From assembly GCA_900542035.1 (NCBI GenBank), contig UQMJ01000014.1, positions 1 to 63,668 of the forward strand: a stretch of DNA of 63,668 nucleotides, read 5' to 3'. Shown here piece after piece: positions 40,167 to 49,284 of this stretch. A program made the position numbers and the translations under genes. This stretch comes from an uncultured Clostridium sp. (GTDB taxonomy: Bacteria; Bacillota; Clostridia; Lachnospirales; Lachnospiraceae). Numbering within the stretch: position 1 is the first letter of the stretch; each line of letters opens with the position of its first letter. The notes under the pieces are model-generated. The model was not told the origin of the DNA, made no database searches, and worked only from the letters and a program-made list of their open reading frames with translations.

Positions 40167-40395
40167 CATTCGCGATTACCGCAGCGGTAATCCATGCCAC
40201 GCCAGTATAGTCAAGACGATTTTGCAACGTAATGACATAGTTGCTGCTGTTATCATAGGCCATGCTTGGTGCTACTACAGATTCGTTCAACAATAATGCT
40301 TGGCAGACACTAGCTCCCCATTTTGGCTGAAAGCCGAATAGTTCTGTAGCAGGAACTGAACACTTGCCATTCACAAAATTGCATTCCCGTATCAT
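40159..40395 (-). CDS. Silent fibre tip cassette D
   Basis: Open from site S4 (to 40454); the ORF from its ATG is 78 aa. It is a clear homologue of cassette A over its whole length (MIRECNFVNGKCSVPATEL; LDYTGVAWITAAVIANAS). The segment between site and ATG is also alike (GYLQIHVKTATILF versus GYFKMRVKTVTIVL). S1/S4 inversion (2.3 kb, carrying the recombinase) would install it. Confidence 0.78.
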   Translation of the reverse strand: MIRECNFVNGKCSVPATELFGFQPKWGASVCQALLLNESVVAPSMAYDNSSNYVITLQNRLDYTGVAWITAAVIANAS

Positions 40396-40442
40396 AAATA
40401 ATATAGTTGCAGTCTTGACATGAATCTGAAGATATCCTGATT

Positions 40443-40462
40443 CTATATCCCTATATTATTAA
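40443..40462 (-). repeat. Shufflon site S4
   Basis: Minus-strand TTAATAATATAGGGATATAG, the exact inverse of S3. It marks the outer right end of the invertible region. Confidence 0.82.
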
Positions 40463-40530
40463 GTAAAAATTGAAAATTCGAACAAAAGGTTCTTTTTATA
40501 TATTTATACACTTAAGAAAGGATAATGGAA

Positions 40531-41298
40531 ATGAAACAAAAAACTATTGAGTACACGTTAAGTGCGGCAGTTGGTGCATTCTTCAGCTTTTTCGGAATCT
40601 TGGCGGTACCGTTGGCTCTTCTGGTTCCGTGTAATGTGATCGATTACTTTACTGGATTAGCGGCAGCTAGGATGAATGGAGAAAAGATAACGAGCAAAAA
40701 ATCATTTGAGGGAATTACTAAAAAAGTTTTGATGTATTTCTTGATTTTTGTAGGTTTCGGTATTGATTGCATGATTTCTTATGTGACCGCAACGCTACAT
40801 ATTGATATGCATTTTCCACTGCTATTTGCCGCTATTGTGGCTAGTTGGCTGGTTATCAATGAATTAATCAGCATTACAGAAAACTGCGAAGCAGCGGGCG
40901 TTATGATACCGGTTTTAAATCCGGTGCTGCGTTTTATTAAGAAAAAAATCGAAACTTCTATAGACGTACCAGAAGAGGAAGAAATTAGTGTGCGACGTCG
41001 CACATTAAAATATAACACAAAAAAGGAGATTAAAATTATGAGAGAACACGATGAAAAGAATTGTAACATTAATGACCAGGTACACGATACTCCACCAGCA
41101 AATGACTGCGGACATCCAGTTATGGAAGGGCCTGGAATCAATCCAGATGGCAGCATTAAGCCCAACCCATCCGGAAAGACCATCCGGAAGGATTTAGGCC
41201 GGTTCGGTCCTGGCATGAAGGATGAGCGTCCAATCCCGAAAGCGGACGGCAAAGTTATTCGTAAGGATTCTGCTGCCGGCGGTCCTGGAGTACATTGA
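40531..41298 (+). CDS. Phage holin with extended C-terminus
   Basis: 255 aa. Residues 1-145 match the toxin-secretion/phage lysis holin family (holin_4_1 type): several membrane segments, CNVIDYFTGLAAARMNGEKITSKKSFEGITKKV. After EEEEISV the chain continues into an unusual hydrophilic tail with repeated GKTIRKDLG and GKVIRKDS. The dispersed palindrome at 40990-41003 is at the joint, and an SD (AAAAGGAG) with ATG at 41038 could start a separate 86-aa protein. The start at 40531 suits the RBS. Confidence 0.82.
   Translation: MKQKTIEYTLSAAVGAFFSFFGILAVPLALLVPCNVIDYFTGLAAARMNGEKITSKKSFEGITKKVLMYFLIFVGFGIDCMISYVTATLHIDMHFPLLFAAIVASWLVINELISITENCEAAGVMIPVLNPVLRFIKKKIETSIDVPEEEEISVRRRTLKYNTKKEIKIMREHDEKNCNINDQVHDTPPANDCGHPVMEGPGINPDGSIKPNPSGKTIRKDLGRFGPGMKDERPIPKADGKVIRKDSAAGGPGVH
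40990..41003. promoter_or_regulatory. Dispersed palindrome GTGCGACGTCGCAC
   Basis: Perfect dyad inside the holin frame; the wider 16-mer TGTGCGACGTCGCACA is also palindromic. Related copies at 1217-1230 and 22611-22624. Confidence 0.45.
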
Positions 41299-41310
41299 GG
41301 AGGAAATAAA

Positions 41311-41634
41311 ATGAAGAAAGCTATGTTATCTCAGCCAATGGCTGGAAAAACGGATGAAGAAATCAGAGAGACAAGAGAAAAGGCGATTGCTGTATTAGAA
41401 GAAAAGGGATGTGAGATTGTCAATACTCTCTTTACGGATGAATGGTATAGCAAAGAACAGATGGAAGAACGTGGAGTTGTACAGATTCCGCTGTGCTTCC
41501 TGGCAAAATCTCTTGAAAATATGTCACTGTGTCATGTAGCGTATTTCTGCAAAGGCTGGGAAAATGCCAGGGGATGCAGGATTGAACATGAAGCAGCGGT
41601 AGCATATGGATTGGAAATTATCTACGAAGAATAA
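41311..41634 (+). CDS. DUF4406 protein
   Basis: 107 aa. KKAMLSQPMAGKTDEEIRETREKAI with later HVAYFCKGWENARGCRIEHEAAVAYGLEI is the DUF4406 pattern, related to nucleoside 2-deoxyribosyltransferases. Frequently placed near phage lysis genes; biochemical role unknown. RBS GAGGAGG. Confidence 0.85.
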   Translation: MKKAMLSQPMAGKTDEEIRETREKAIAVLEEKGCEIVNTLFTDEWYSKEQMEERGVVQIPLCFLAKSLENMSLCHVAYFCKGWENARGCRIEHEAAVAYGLEIIYEE

Positions 41635-41685
41635 TTATGTAGGCCTGGCATATGCTGGGCCTTTTCTTATGAAAGAAGGGATTCT

Positions 41686-42501
41686 ATGAATATCCAAAAA
41701 CAATACCTTACTATCAGCAACTACAACCGCCCAGGAAGCATCAGACCTCGCACTACAGCCGTAGCCTGTCACTACATTGGGAATCCGAACACAAGCGCCA
41801 AGGCCAACCGGAACTGGTTCGAGAGCCTTGCTAAGACTCACGATACTAAGGCCAGCTGCCATTATATTATTGGGTTAGAGGGAGAAATCCTACAGCTAAT
41901 TCCGGAAGAGGAAATAAGCTGGTGTACCAACAGCGCCAACAGCTATACTATTAGTATAGAGGCCTGCCATCCGGATTTATCCGGTAAATTTGCGGAAGCT
42001 ACCTACAAATCTTATGTAGAGTTGTGTGCGGACATCTGCAAACGCTGGGGACTTGACCCGTTAAACGGCGGCCTTATCCGGCATTACGATGTAACCAGGA
42101 AGCATTGTCCGAGGTGGTTCGTTACTTATCCAGAGGAATGGGAACGGTTCAAACGGGACGTAGATGCTGCTATGATGCATCCAAACAAGTCTGGCTGGCA
42201 TCAGGAAGATGGCGGATGGCGATACTACTTAGGTAACACCGGCGAGCCCATCCGCAATGACTGGCACCAGGAAGACAACGGAGACTGGTACTGGTTCGAC
42301 GGCGCCGGAATGAAGGTCTGCAATGCCTGGAAGACCGGAAAGGACGGTAAGTGGTACTATTTAGGGCCTGACGGGAAGATGTTGAGAGATACCTGGCTGC
42401 TTCTTGGACAGGAGTTATTCCGGCTGAATTCGGACGGCAGTATGTTTGAGGGACAGATGGATTTAAAGACGGATAATAGAGGTGCGTTGGTTATTAGATA
42501 A
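41686..42501 (+). CDS. Endolysin: N-acetylmuramoyl-L-alanine amidase with cell-wall-binding repeats
   Basis: 271 aa. Amidase_2 domain residues ~20-165 with zinc ligands in VACHYIG, LIRHYDVTRK and HCPRW. The C-terminal ~100 residues hold three choline-binding-type repeats (GWRYYLGNTGEP, GDWYWFDGAGMK, GKWYYLGPDGKM). Cleaves peptidoglycan amide bonds for host lysis after the holin opens the membrane. Last gene of the prophage. Confidence 0.93.
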   Translation: MNIQKQYLTISNYNRPGSIRPRTTAVACHYIGNPNTSAKANRNWFESLAKTHDTKASCHYIIGLEGEILQLIPEEEISWCTNSANSYTISIEACHPDLSGKFAEATYKSYVELCADICKRWGLDPLNGGLIRHYDVTRKHCPRWFVTYPEEWERFKRDVDAAMMHPNKSGWHQEDGGWRYYLGNTGEPIRNDWHQEDNGDWYWFDGAGMKVCNAWKTGKDGKWYYLGPDGKMLRDTWLLLGQELFRLNSDGSMFEGQMDLKTDNRGALVIR

Positions 42502-42507
42502 GAAGTT

Positions 42508-42544
42508 AGACCCTCTCCCAGAGTTGCGAGTTATGAGAGAGGGT
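42508..42544 (+). terminator. Hairpin after the endolysin gene
   Basis: GACCCTCTC pairs with GAGAGGGTC; no T run follows, so it may act as an RNA end stabiliser or a weak terminator of the late operon. Confidence 0.4.
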
Positions 42545-42545
42545 C

Positions 42546-42568
42546 GTGTTGCATTTCGTGTTGCATAG
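42546..42568 (+). repeat. Right copy of 23-bp repeat, putative arm-type site
   Basis: Identical to 91-113. It lies 119 bp inside attR. After excision both copies would flank the core in attP on opposite sides, in direct orientation. Confidence 0.65.
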
Positions 42569-42687
42569 ATTAGAAAAAAGGCATTTTAGGGGGAATAATC
42601 GTTCTGATGTAAAATCAGAAATTCCTTATAAAATAAAGCTTCGCGTAAAAAGAAGCGAAAATATAGGATTTGAGTTATCTGGATTTG

Positions 42688-42713
42688 GCAGGTTCAAGTC
42701 CTGTTACCCGCAG
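42688..42713 (+). repeat. attR core (26-bp direct repeat)
   Basis: Exact copy of 29-54. Marks the right prophage end. Sequence to the right is the host DNA formerly next to the tRNA. Confidence 0.93.
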
Positions 42714-42720
42714 GTAAAAA

Positions 42721-42766
42721 ACCATTGTAAATCTTGACTTCTTTGAGATTTGCAGTGGTTTTTTTG
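42721..42766 (+). terminator. Displaced host terminator of tRNA-Leu
   Basis: 14-bp arms ACCATTGTAAATCT and AGATTTGCAGTGGT (two G-U) and a T run. Before integration this stood directly after the tRNA. The rest of the gap up to 43082 shows no gene. Confidence 0.7.
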
Positions 42767-43082
42767 TTTTAGCGGGTCGGGACTGCGCGCTAGATTTTTT
42801 TCTGATTTTGACGGAAAAACGGTTGAAAAATAAAACCTGCAACAATGAATCTCTATTTGCGTGCAAAAATGTTACCAAGTAGAGAAATGTTATATTAAGG
42901 TGTAAATTTGTTTCATTACTTAAAAGGAAAAAAACAAAAGCCACCATTCTAAAACAATATACAGTGTCAGTTAATAGGGAAAACTTTTATAATAAAAATA
43001 TGTTGAAGCTGCTGGATGAGATATAAAAACAAAAATTTGTAAGTTATTTTGAAGATTAAAATATTATTTAGGAGGAATGAAT

Positions 43083-44792
43083 GTGAGAAAAAAAGCGATT
43101 TACAAAACACTTTTAACAATGGCAGCAGTTGTATCTTTGGCTGGCTGCGGCGGAGGAGAGAAACAGCAGGAAACAGAAAGTACAGTTGCCCAGGCAGATA
43201 ATTTGCCGGTAAACGAAAGCGGTGAACCAGATCCGCTGGGAGTTTATAAGGAACCGATTGAACTGAAGATTGCCCAAGTAGTAAATCCGTCTGATTCGTT
43301 TCCAGAAGGACAATCTGCAACAGACAATGCGTTTTTTGACTATTTCAAAGAAAATTTGAATATAGATGTTGAAGTATTGTGGCAGTCCGGAAGCGGTGAT
43401 GATTATAATGAAAAATTAAATTTATCTATTTCCAGTGGGGAACTTCCGGATATTATTTCTGTAACGGCATCCCAGCTGGATATGCTGCTTAAGGCAGACA
43501 TGATTGAGGATTTGACTCCGTATTATGAGCAGTATGCCAGTGAAACGATGAAAAGTGCAATTGACTCTACTGGTGGAATAGCTATGGAGGCAGTTACATT
43601 TGACGGAAAGATGATGGCGCTCCCGAACGTAAGATCTCTTAAAGATGGCTATGATTTGCTGTGGATTCGTCAGGACCGGCTGGATGAACTGAACTTAGAG
43701 GTTCCAAAGACAATTGAAGAAATCAGAGAAGTGGCAAAGGCTTTTATTGATAACCAGATGGGTGGACCGGAAACAATAGGACTGTTAGGGCCTTCTTCTA
43801 ATAATTTATTGTATGCTACATTCCAGCAGTCAAGCGGTACGATGTGCGGACTGGATGGTATTTTCCAGGGAAAAGGCGCTTTGCCAGGATACTGGGTAAA
43901 AGATGAAAGCGGTAATGTAGTATATGGTTCTCTAACTCAGGAAACAAAAGATACGCTGCAGGTACTTTCTGAGATGTACAAAGAAGGAACATTAGATCCG
44001 GAACTGGGAACCAGAAAGGATGCAGATGAAGCATGGAAATCCGGTCAGGCCGGAATGTTCTTTGGCCCATGGTGGGTGGGATATAACCTGGCTGATGCAA
44101 TTGCCCTGGATCCGGAGGCTGAGTGGCTGGCATATCCATATCCGCTTACAGATGAAGGAAAATGGGAACCGCATATGCAAAACCCATCTGACAGTTATTA
44201 CGTGGTAAGAAAAGGATACGAGCATCCAGAAGCTTTAATTATGATTAATAACCAGCTGCTGGTTCCAGAAGTTTCAAATACATTAGAAAATACAGGAATC
44301 TTAGCGGGCTATATTCCAGGACGTCTGGTAATTAATTTTGCAAAACCAGAAGAAAGCGATGCTCAGATTCTGAATAAATATCTGGAAACAGGAACTGTGC
44401 CGGAGTACGAGCTGGCAGAGCATACCCGTATTGAAGCGGACATTAACAGCGTTAAAGAAATTAAACAGGAACCTTATGATGATTTGGGTATTGAAACCTG
44501 GAATGTAAGTGCAGAAGGTAATTTTGGACGGATTTATTCTACTTTAATAGGCGTTGGGGCAATTGACGAGGGATATGAAATTGGATGCGAAGAAGGTTAC
44601 AGCGTCTTCTATGGACAGACGGACAGCATGCAGAAAAAGTGGTCCAATCTTAAGAAAATTGAAGATGAAACGTTCCTGAAAATTATTCTGGGAACTGTGC
44701 CGATTGAGGAATTTGATACCTTTGTAGAAAACTGGTATGCACAGGGTGGTACAGAGATTACGCAGGAAGTAACGGAAGCAATTAGTAAGTAA
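43083..44792 (+). CDS. Extracellular sugar-binding lipoprotein (LplA-like)
   Basis: 569 aa. The N-terminus RKKAIYKTLLTMAAVVSLAGCGGGE is a lipoprotein signal with lipobox LAGC. The rest is a family-1-type solute-binding protein, close to LplA-like binding proteins for oligosaccharides. GTG at 43083 has AGGAGG 7 bp upstream; the ATG at 43077 is too close to it. With GH42 and GH105 downstream, the ligand is probably a rhamnogalacturonan- or galactan-derived oligosaccharide. Confidence 0.9.
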   Translation: MRKKAIYKTLLTMAAVVSLAGCGGGEKQQETESTVAQADNLPVNESGEPDPLGVYKEPIELKIAQVVNPSDSFPEGQSATDNAFFDYFKENLNIDVEVLWQSGSGDDYNEKLNLSISSGELPDIISVTASQLDMLLKADMIEDLTPYYEQYASETMKSAIDSTGGIAMEAVTFDGKMMALPNVRSLKDGYDLLWIRQDRLDELNLEVPKTIEEIREVAKAFIDNQMGGPETIGLLGPSSNNLLYATFQQSSGTMCGLDGIFQGKGALPGYWVKDESGNVVYGSLTQETKDTLQVLSEMYKEGTLDPELGTRKDADEAWKSGQAGMFFGPWWVGYNLADAIALDPEAEWLAYPYPLTDEGKWEPHMQNPSDSYYVVRKGYEHPEALIMINNQLLVPEVSNTLENTGILAGYIPGRLVINFAKPEESDAQILNKYLETGTVPEYELAEHTRIEADINSVKEIKQEPYDDLGIETWNVSAEGNFGRIYSTLIGVGAIDEGYEIGCEEGYSVFYGQTDSMQKKWSNLKKIEDETFLKIILGTVPIEEFDTFVENWYAQGGTEITQEVTEAISK

Positions 44793-44827
44793 AAGCATGG
44801 ACCTGATTTTGCTTGAAGGAGTTTGAT

Positions 44828-45718
44828 ATGAAAAAAAGGCAGAATGCAATCAGCTACTGGATTATGGTTATGCCTGCGCTGGTATGGCTGGTTTTAGTGA
44901 ATATTGTCCCGATGGGCGGAGTGGTAATGGCTTTCCAGGATTTTAATCCTGGAAAGGGAATCTTCCGTTCTCCATGGGTAGGATTGGAAAATTTTCAATA
45001 TATGCTGCAGCTGAAAGACGCGCAGACTATTTTAATTAATACCTTTACCATTGCGTTGTTTAAGATTATTGGAAATCTGATAGTGCCGGTTGTGTTTGCG
45101 CTTTTGCTGAATGAAATCAGTCATGCCATGTTTAAACGGGTTTCTCAGACATTGGTATATATCCCTCACTTTTTATCCTGGGTTGCATTAAGCGGAATGC
45201 TGATGGAAATATTCGGACACAGCGGACCAATTAACGCCATTTTAACCGGTTTAGGTTTTGACAGATTACCGTTTTTTCAGGATGGCGGACTGTTTCGAGG
45301 ATTGATTATCGGAAGCGATATATGGAAAGAATTTGGATTTAAGACGGTAATCTATCTTGCAGCTCTTACTGGAGTAAGTCCCAGCCTTTATGAGGCAGCG
45401 GCAATTGACGGGGCAAACAGATGGCAGAGAATGCTTCATATTACCCTTCCGAGCATTAAAGGAACCATTGTTCTGATGATGGTGCTTTCATTGGGAAATG
45501 TTTTGAACGCAGGTTTTGACCAGATTTATAATTTGTATAATCCGGCTGTTTATTCAACGGCAGATATTATTGATACCTGGGTATATCGTGCAGGACTTGT
45601 AGATATGCAGTTTTCTCTTGCTTCTGCAGTAGGACTTTTAAAATCAGTAGTAGGGTTTACTGCGATTTCCGTTTCTTATCTGATTGCAAATAAAGTAGCG
45701 GATTATAAGATATTCTAA
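44828..45718 (+). CDS. Sugar ABC transporter permease (LplB-like)
   Basis: 296 aa with about six membrane segments (ISYWIMVMPALVWLVLVNIVP...). The EAA motif is LYEAAAIDGANRWQRMLHITLPSIKG, which docks the ATPase. The start at 44828 follows AAGGAG. No ATPase gene is in the cluster; a shared MsmX-type ATPase elsewhere is typical for this transporter group. Confidence 0.9.
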   Translation: MKKRQNAISYWIMVMPALVWLVLVNIVPMGGVVMAFQDFNPGKGIFRSPWVGLENFQYMLQLKDAQTILINTFTIALFKIIGNLIVPVVFALLLNEISHAMFKRVSQTLVYIPHFLSWVALSGMLMEIFGHSGPINAILTGLGFDRLPFFQDGGLFRGLIIGSDIWKEFGFKTVIYLAALTGVSPSLYEAAAIDGANRWQRMLHITLPSIKGTIVLMMVLSLGNVLNAGFDQIYNLYNPAVYSTADIIDTWVYRAGLVDMQFSLASAVGLLKSVVGFTAISVSYLIANKVADYKIF

Positions 45719-45730
45719 GGAGATCATTCC

Positions 45731-46663
45731 ATGATAGAGAGAAAAACATTGTCTTCAAAAATATGTTATATACTAATCATTGCAGTTGTTTTGCTGTTTT
45801 CTCTGTCCTGTTTGCTGCCATTGATATATACACTGGCATTGTCACTGAGCAGTAAAGAGGCGGTGGCAGCGGGTCAGGTAGGATTCTGGCCGGTAGGGTT
45901 TACGCTGGTTAATTACAAGGAAATAATGAAGGATATCCAATTTTTCCGTTCCTTTTTGACAGCCGTTATCCGAGTGGTTCTGGCAACGGTAATCGCTTTG
46001 GGAGTGATGATTCCAGCATCTTATGCCCTTGCAAAGTCTAAAAAGGACTTTGCTCCCCGTAACGTAATTATGTGGATTTGTGTTTTCTGCATGATGTTTT
46101 CAGGCGGACTGATTCCATGGTATATGACTATGAAAAATTATGGCCTGATAAACAGTGTGTTTGGCCTGGCGGTTTGCGGGGGACTTCCTATTTACAATAT
46201 GATTTTGATGATTAACTTTTTTGAGTCAATTCCAAAGGAATTGGAGGAAGCGGCTATTGTAGATGGGGCAGGTCCATGGAAGATTCTGGGGTATACTATA
46301 GAAGGTAACAAAATTGTTTGTCTGATTGAGGAGTTTTCAGAAGAGGAAGACAGCGGAGAGCGATTTTTAAGCTTAAATGAGATCCGGAAAAAGGAGGGAT
46401 TCCGAGAGATCATATCTGGAATCTGGATTTGGAATTACCAGGAGGAGAACTATATTTATCCGAAAAATTACTCAGGCTGCTGCTTGATGGAGATATATGG
46501 AGTAAAAGGGATAAGTTATGAAGAGATAGACAGGGTTTTGTTAAAGTACAAAAGAGAAAAGTTTTTTGGGAATATACTGGAAAAAAGGAACTTCAGAGAA
46601 AAGAATACCAGGAACTTCAGAAAAAAGAAGAGCCAATTGATGAAGAAACCTTTCAGGAATTAA
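45731..46663 (+). pseudogene. Second permease (LplC-like) truncated and fused to regulator fragment
   Basis: The first ~185 residues are normal LplC-type permease, up to the EAA motif ELEEAAIVDGAGPWKILG. At about 46290 the sequence changes into non-membrane sequence (IEGNKIVCLIEEFSEEEDSGERF) that reads like the middle part of a YesN-type response regulator. The last two membrane segments are missing, so the permease cannot be complete. The fusion points to a deletion that removed the permease end and the regulator front, and perhaps a sensor kinase. The regulator part also carries a frameshift near 46566. Confidence 0.72.
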
Positions 46664-46770
46664 AAAAACGCTGGCTGTCGTTTCAGTGGATTACAGAAGA
46701 AAGCTTATTTGAAAAAATCTGTTTTGATTTAAAGAAAAGCAATATTACGGTTGCAAAGCTGTATCATATT

Positions 46771-47253
46771 ATGCTTGCCATGGAAAATGCATGGAATCAA
46801 AATTACGGGATGGTATCGGAAGAACGGTATGAACTTCCTTCGGAATTTCATTCCTGGCAGGAAATTGAGCATTGGCTTGAAGAGATGTATCACAAAACCT
46901 CTGGTATCTTTTCGCATACCCAGTATTCCAATGAGGTGGTTCAAGCCGTTATGAAAGCAAAACAGTATGTGGATGAGCATTTTGATGAACATCTGGTAAG
47001 CAGCGATCTCGCCGCACAATTCAATTTTAGCAGAAGCTATTTCAGCATCTGTTTCGGAAAGATTGTAGGAATACCGTTTAATGAATATTTGCGGAATGTA
47101 CGGCTTGACAGAGCAAAAGAATACCTTGGAAAAACTTCAAAGAGTATTAGCGAGGTAGCCAGTATTGTAGGATATGAGGATGAAAAGTATTTTAGTAAGG
47201 TGTTCAAAAAAACAATAGGAATCAGTCCTGTGGAATACCGAAAGCAAAAGTAA
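46771..47253 (+). pseudogene. AraC-type regulator, C-terminal remnant
   Basis: The final ~100 residues form a full AraC HTH pair (AKQYVDEHFDEHLVSSDLAAQFNFSRSYFSICFGKIVGIPFNEYL and ISEVASIVGYEDEKYFSKVFKKTIGISPVEYR). The frame extends upstream to 46531 without a start (FWEYTGKKELQRKEYQ...), and joins the fused frame if the six-T run at 46563 had one more T. Receiver domain absent. May still yield a short DNA-binding protein from 46771. Confidence 0.65.
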
Positions 47254-47267
47254 ATAGAGGGGAAGCA

Positions 47268-49283
47268 ATGAATAAGAAAATTTTATATGGCGGGGATTAC
47301 AATCCGGAGCAGTGGCTGCATATGCCTGAAATTTTAGAAAAAGATATCGAGTATATGAAAGAAGCTGGAATCAATACGGTAACAATGGGGATGTTCTCAT
47401 GGGCAGCATTAGAGCCGGAAGAGGGGACATATGAGTTTGGATGGCTGAAAAAGAGAATCGATCGTTTATATAAAGAAGGTATTTCTACGATTTTAGGAAC
47501 CCCTTCTGGAGCGAGGCCAAAGTGGCTGGCAGACAAATATCCGGAGGTGCTTCGTGTGCGGGAAGACCGTACCAGACACATTTTTGGCGAACGCCATAAT
47601 CATTGTTATACATCTCCTGTATATCGGGAAAAAGTGGAACATATAGACAGAACTCTGGCAGAATGTTTTAAAGATCACCCAGGAGTAATTTTATGGCATT
47701 TATCAAATGAGTATGGAGGAGAGTGTCATTGTCCACTGTGTCAGGAGGCATTTCGTTTATGGCTGAAAGAGAAGTATCAGAATATAGACGAGTTAAACAA
47801 AAGATGGAATACTGCGTTTTGGAGTCATACATACCAGTCGTTTGAACAGATTGAAAGCCCATCTTCCATTGGAGAAACCGGACTTCATGGGCTGGTTTTG
47901 GACTGGAAACGGTTTGTAACAGCACAGACTGCTGATTTTGCTCGGATGGAGGCAGAAGCAATTCGGAAAGGAGGAGCAGTGCAGCCCGTTACGACAAACC
48001 TGATGTATGATTACCAGGGGCTGAATTATGATAAACTGGCAGAAGAGGTAGATGTGATATCATGGGATACTTATCCGGTATGGCATAAGAGAGAAGATAT
48101 TGTGACAGCCAGAGATAATGGTATGCAGCACGATTATATGAGATGCTTAAAAGACAAACCGTTTCTTTTAATGGAATCCTGTCCTTCCGCAACCAACTGG
48201 CAAAGTGTCAGCAAGTTAAAGAAACCAGGTATGCTTACAGCTGCGTCAATCCAAGCTTTGGCTCATGGTTCGGACAGCGTTATGTTTTTTCAGATACGGC
48301 AGAGCAGGGGCGCTTCAGAAAAATTCCATGGTGCAGTAATTGACCATTATGGCGGCAATGACACCAGAGTATTCAAAGAAGTGAAACAACTGGGAGAGAC
48401 GTTAAATGAACTGAGTGAGATTATGGGAACGAATGTAAAATCAGAAGCTGCCTGCATTTATGATATTGAAAACCGCTGGGCATTAGAAGATGCACAGGGA
48501 CCTAGAAATGAGGGGATGCATTACCATGAAATAGTAATGAAGTCTTATAGCGCTCTAAAGAAACAGGGACTGAATGTGGACGTTGTCAGCCAGGAACACT
48601 CATTGGAGGGATACCGTTTGGTGGTAGCCCCTATGCTTTATATGCTGAGGGATAATATGAAAGAACGTCTTCGTCTATTTATAGAAAACGGAGGATGTGT
48701 GGTTTTAACGGGCTGGTCTGGAATTGTAGATGAAAATGATTTATGCTATTTAGGCGGAACGCCTGGTGGATTAACAGATGTTTTTGGGGTGCGCCGGACA
48801 GAAACAGATGGACTTTATGACTGGGAGTGTAATTCCCTGGTTCCAGATGAAAAGTCAGGATTTACAGGAACATATGAGTGCCGGTATCTTTGCGATTTAT
48901 TAAAGCCAGCAGATGGAACTCAGGTGCTGTACCGTTATGGAAAGGATTTTTATCAGGGTACTCCGGCGGTTGTAAAGAACATTTATAGAAAAGGAGCGGC
49001 TTATTATATAGCGGCAGATGTAGAAGAAAGTTTTTATGAGGAGTTTTATGGAAAATTAAAACAAGAAAGAAAACTTTCCACAGTGATTACAGGAAAGCTT
49101 CCTGAGGGAGTAGAGATTAGCTCCAGAGAATCGGAAAATGCAGAATATATATTTGTACAGAACTTTAAGGCAGAACCGGCAGATGTGAGGGAGATGAAGC
49201 TGGAGGGGAAACTGCTGTATGGCTGTTTAAAGGATGGATGTCTGGAAGGATACGGAAGCTTGATTTTAAAAAAACAGAGATAG
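47268..49283 (+). CDS. GH42 beta-galactosidase
   Basis: 671 aa. TIM barrel start YGGDYNPEQWLHMPEILEKDIEYMKEAGINTVTMGMFSWAALEP split over residues 7-50. Acid/base E148 in LWHLSNEYGG, nucleophile E303 in FLLMESCPS. The zinc-cluster cysteines C113, C153, C155 and C158 are present. No signal peptide, so it acts on imported galactosides, probably from rhamnogalacturonan side chains. RBS GGGGAAG. Confidence 0.95.
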   Translation: MNKKILYGGDYNPEQWLHMPEILEKDIEYMKEAGINTVTMGMFSWAALEPEEGTYEFGWLKKRIDRLYKEGISTILGTPSGARPKWLADKYPEVLRVREDRTRHIFGERHNHCYTSPVYREKVEHIDRTLAECFKDHPGVILWHLSNEYGGECHCPLCQEAFRLWLKEKYQNIDELNKRWNTAFWSHTYQSFEQIESPSSIGETGLHGLVLDWKRFVTAQTADFARMEAEAIRKGGAVQPVTTNLMYDYQGLNYDKLAEEVDVISWDTYPVWHKREDIVTARDNGMQHDYMRCLKDKPFLLMESCPSATNWQSVSKLKKPGMLTAASIQALAHGSDSVMFFQIRQSRGASEKFHGAVIDHYGGNDTRVFKEVKQLGETLNELSEIMGTNVKSEAACIYDIENRWALEDAQGPRNEGMHYHEIVMKSYSALKKQGLNVDVVSQEHSLEGYRLVVAPMLYMLRDNMKERLRLFIENGGCVVLTGWSGIVDENDLCYLGGTPGGLTDVFGVRRTETDGLYDWECNSLVPDEKSGFTGTYECRYLCDLLKPADGTQVLYRYGKDFYQGTPAVVKNIYRKGAAYYIAADVEESFYEEFYGKLKQERKLSTVITGKLPEGVEISSRESENAEYIFVQNFKAEPADVREMKLEGKLLYGCLKDGCLEGYGSLILKKQR

Positions 49284-49284
49284 G

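Noticed and set aside
38156..40454. Diversity-generating retroelement as explanation of cassettes A and D
   Set aside because: No reverse transcriptase or template repeat is present, and A/D differences are not adenine-specific. Site-specific inversion explains the layout.
42546..42737. 63-codon ORF across attR
   Set aside because: It starts in the 23-bp repeat and runs through the tRNA-derived core; a chance frame.
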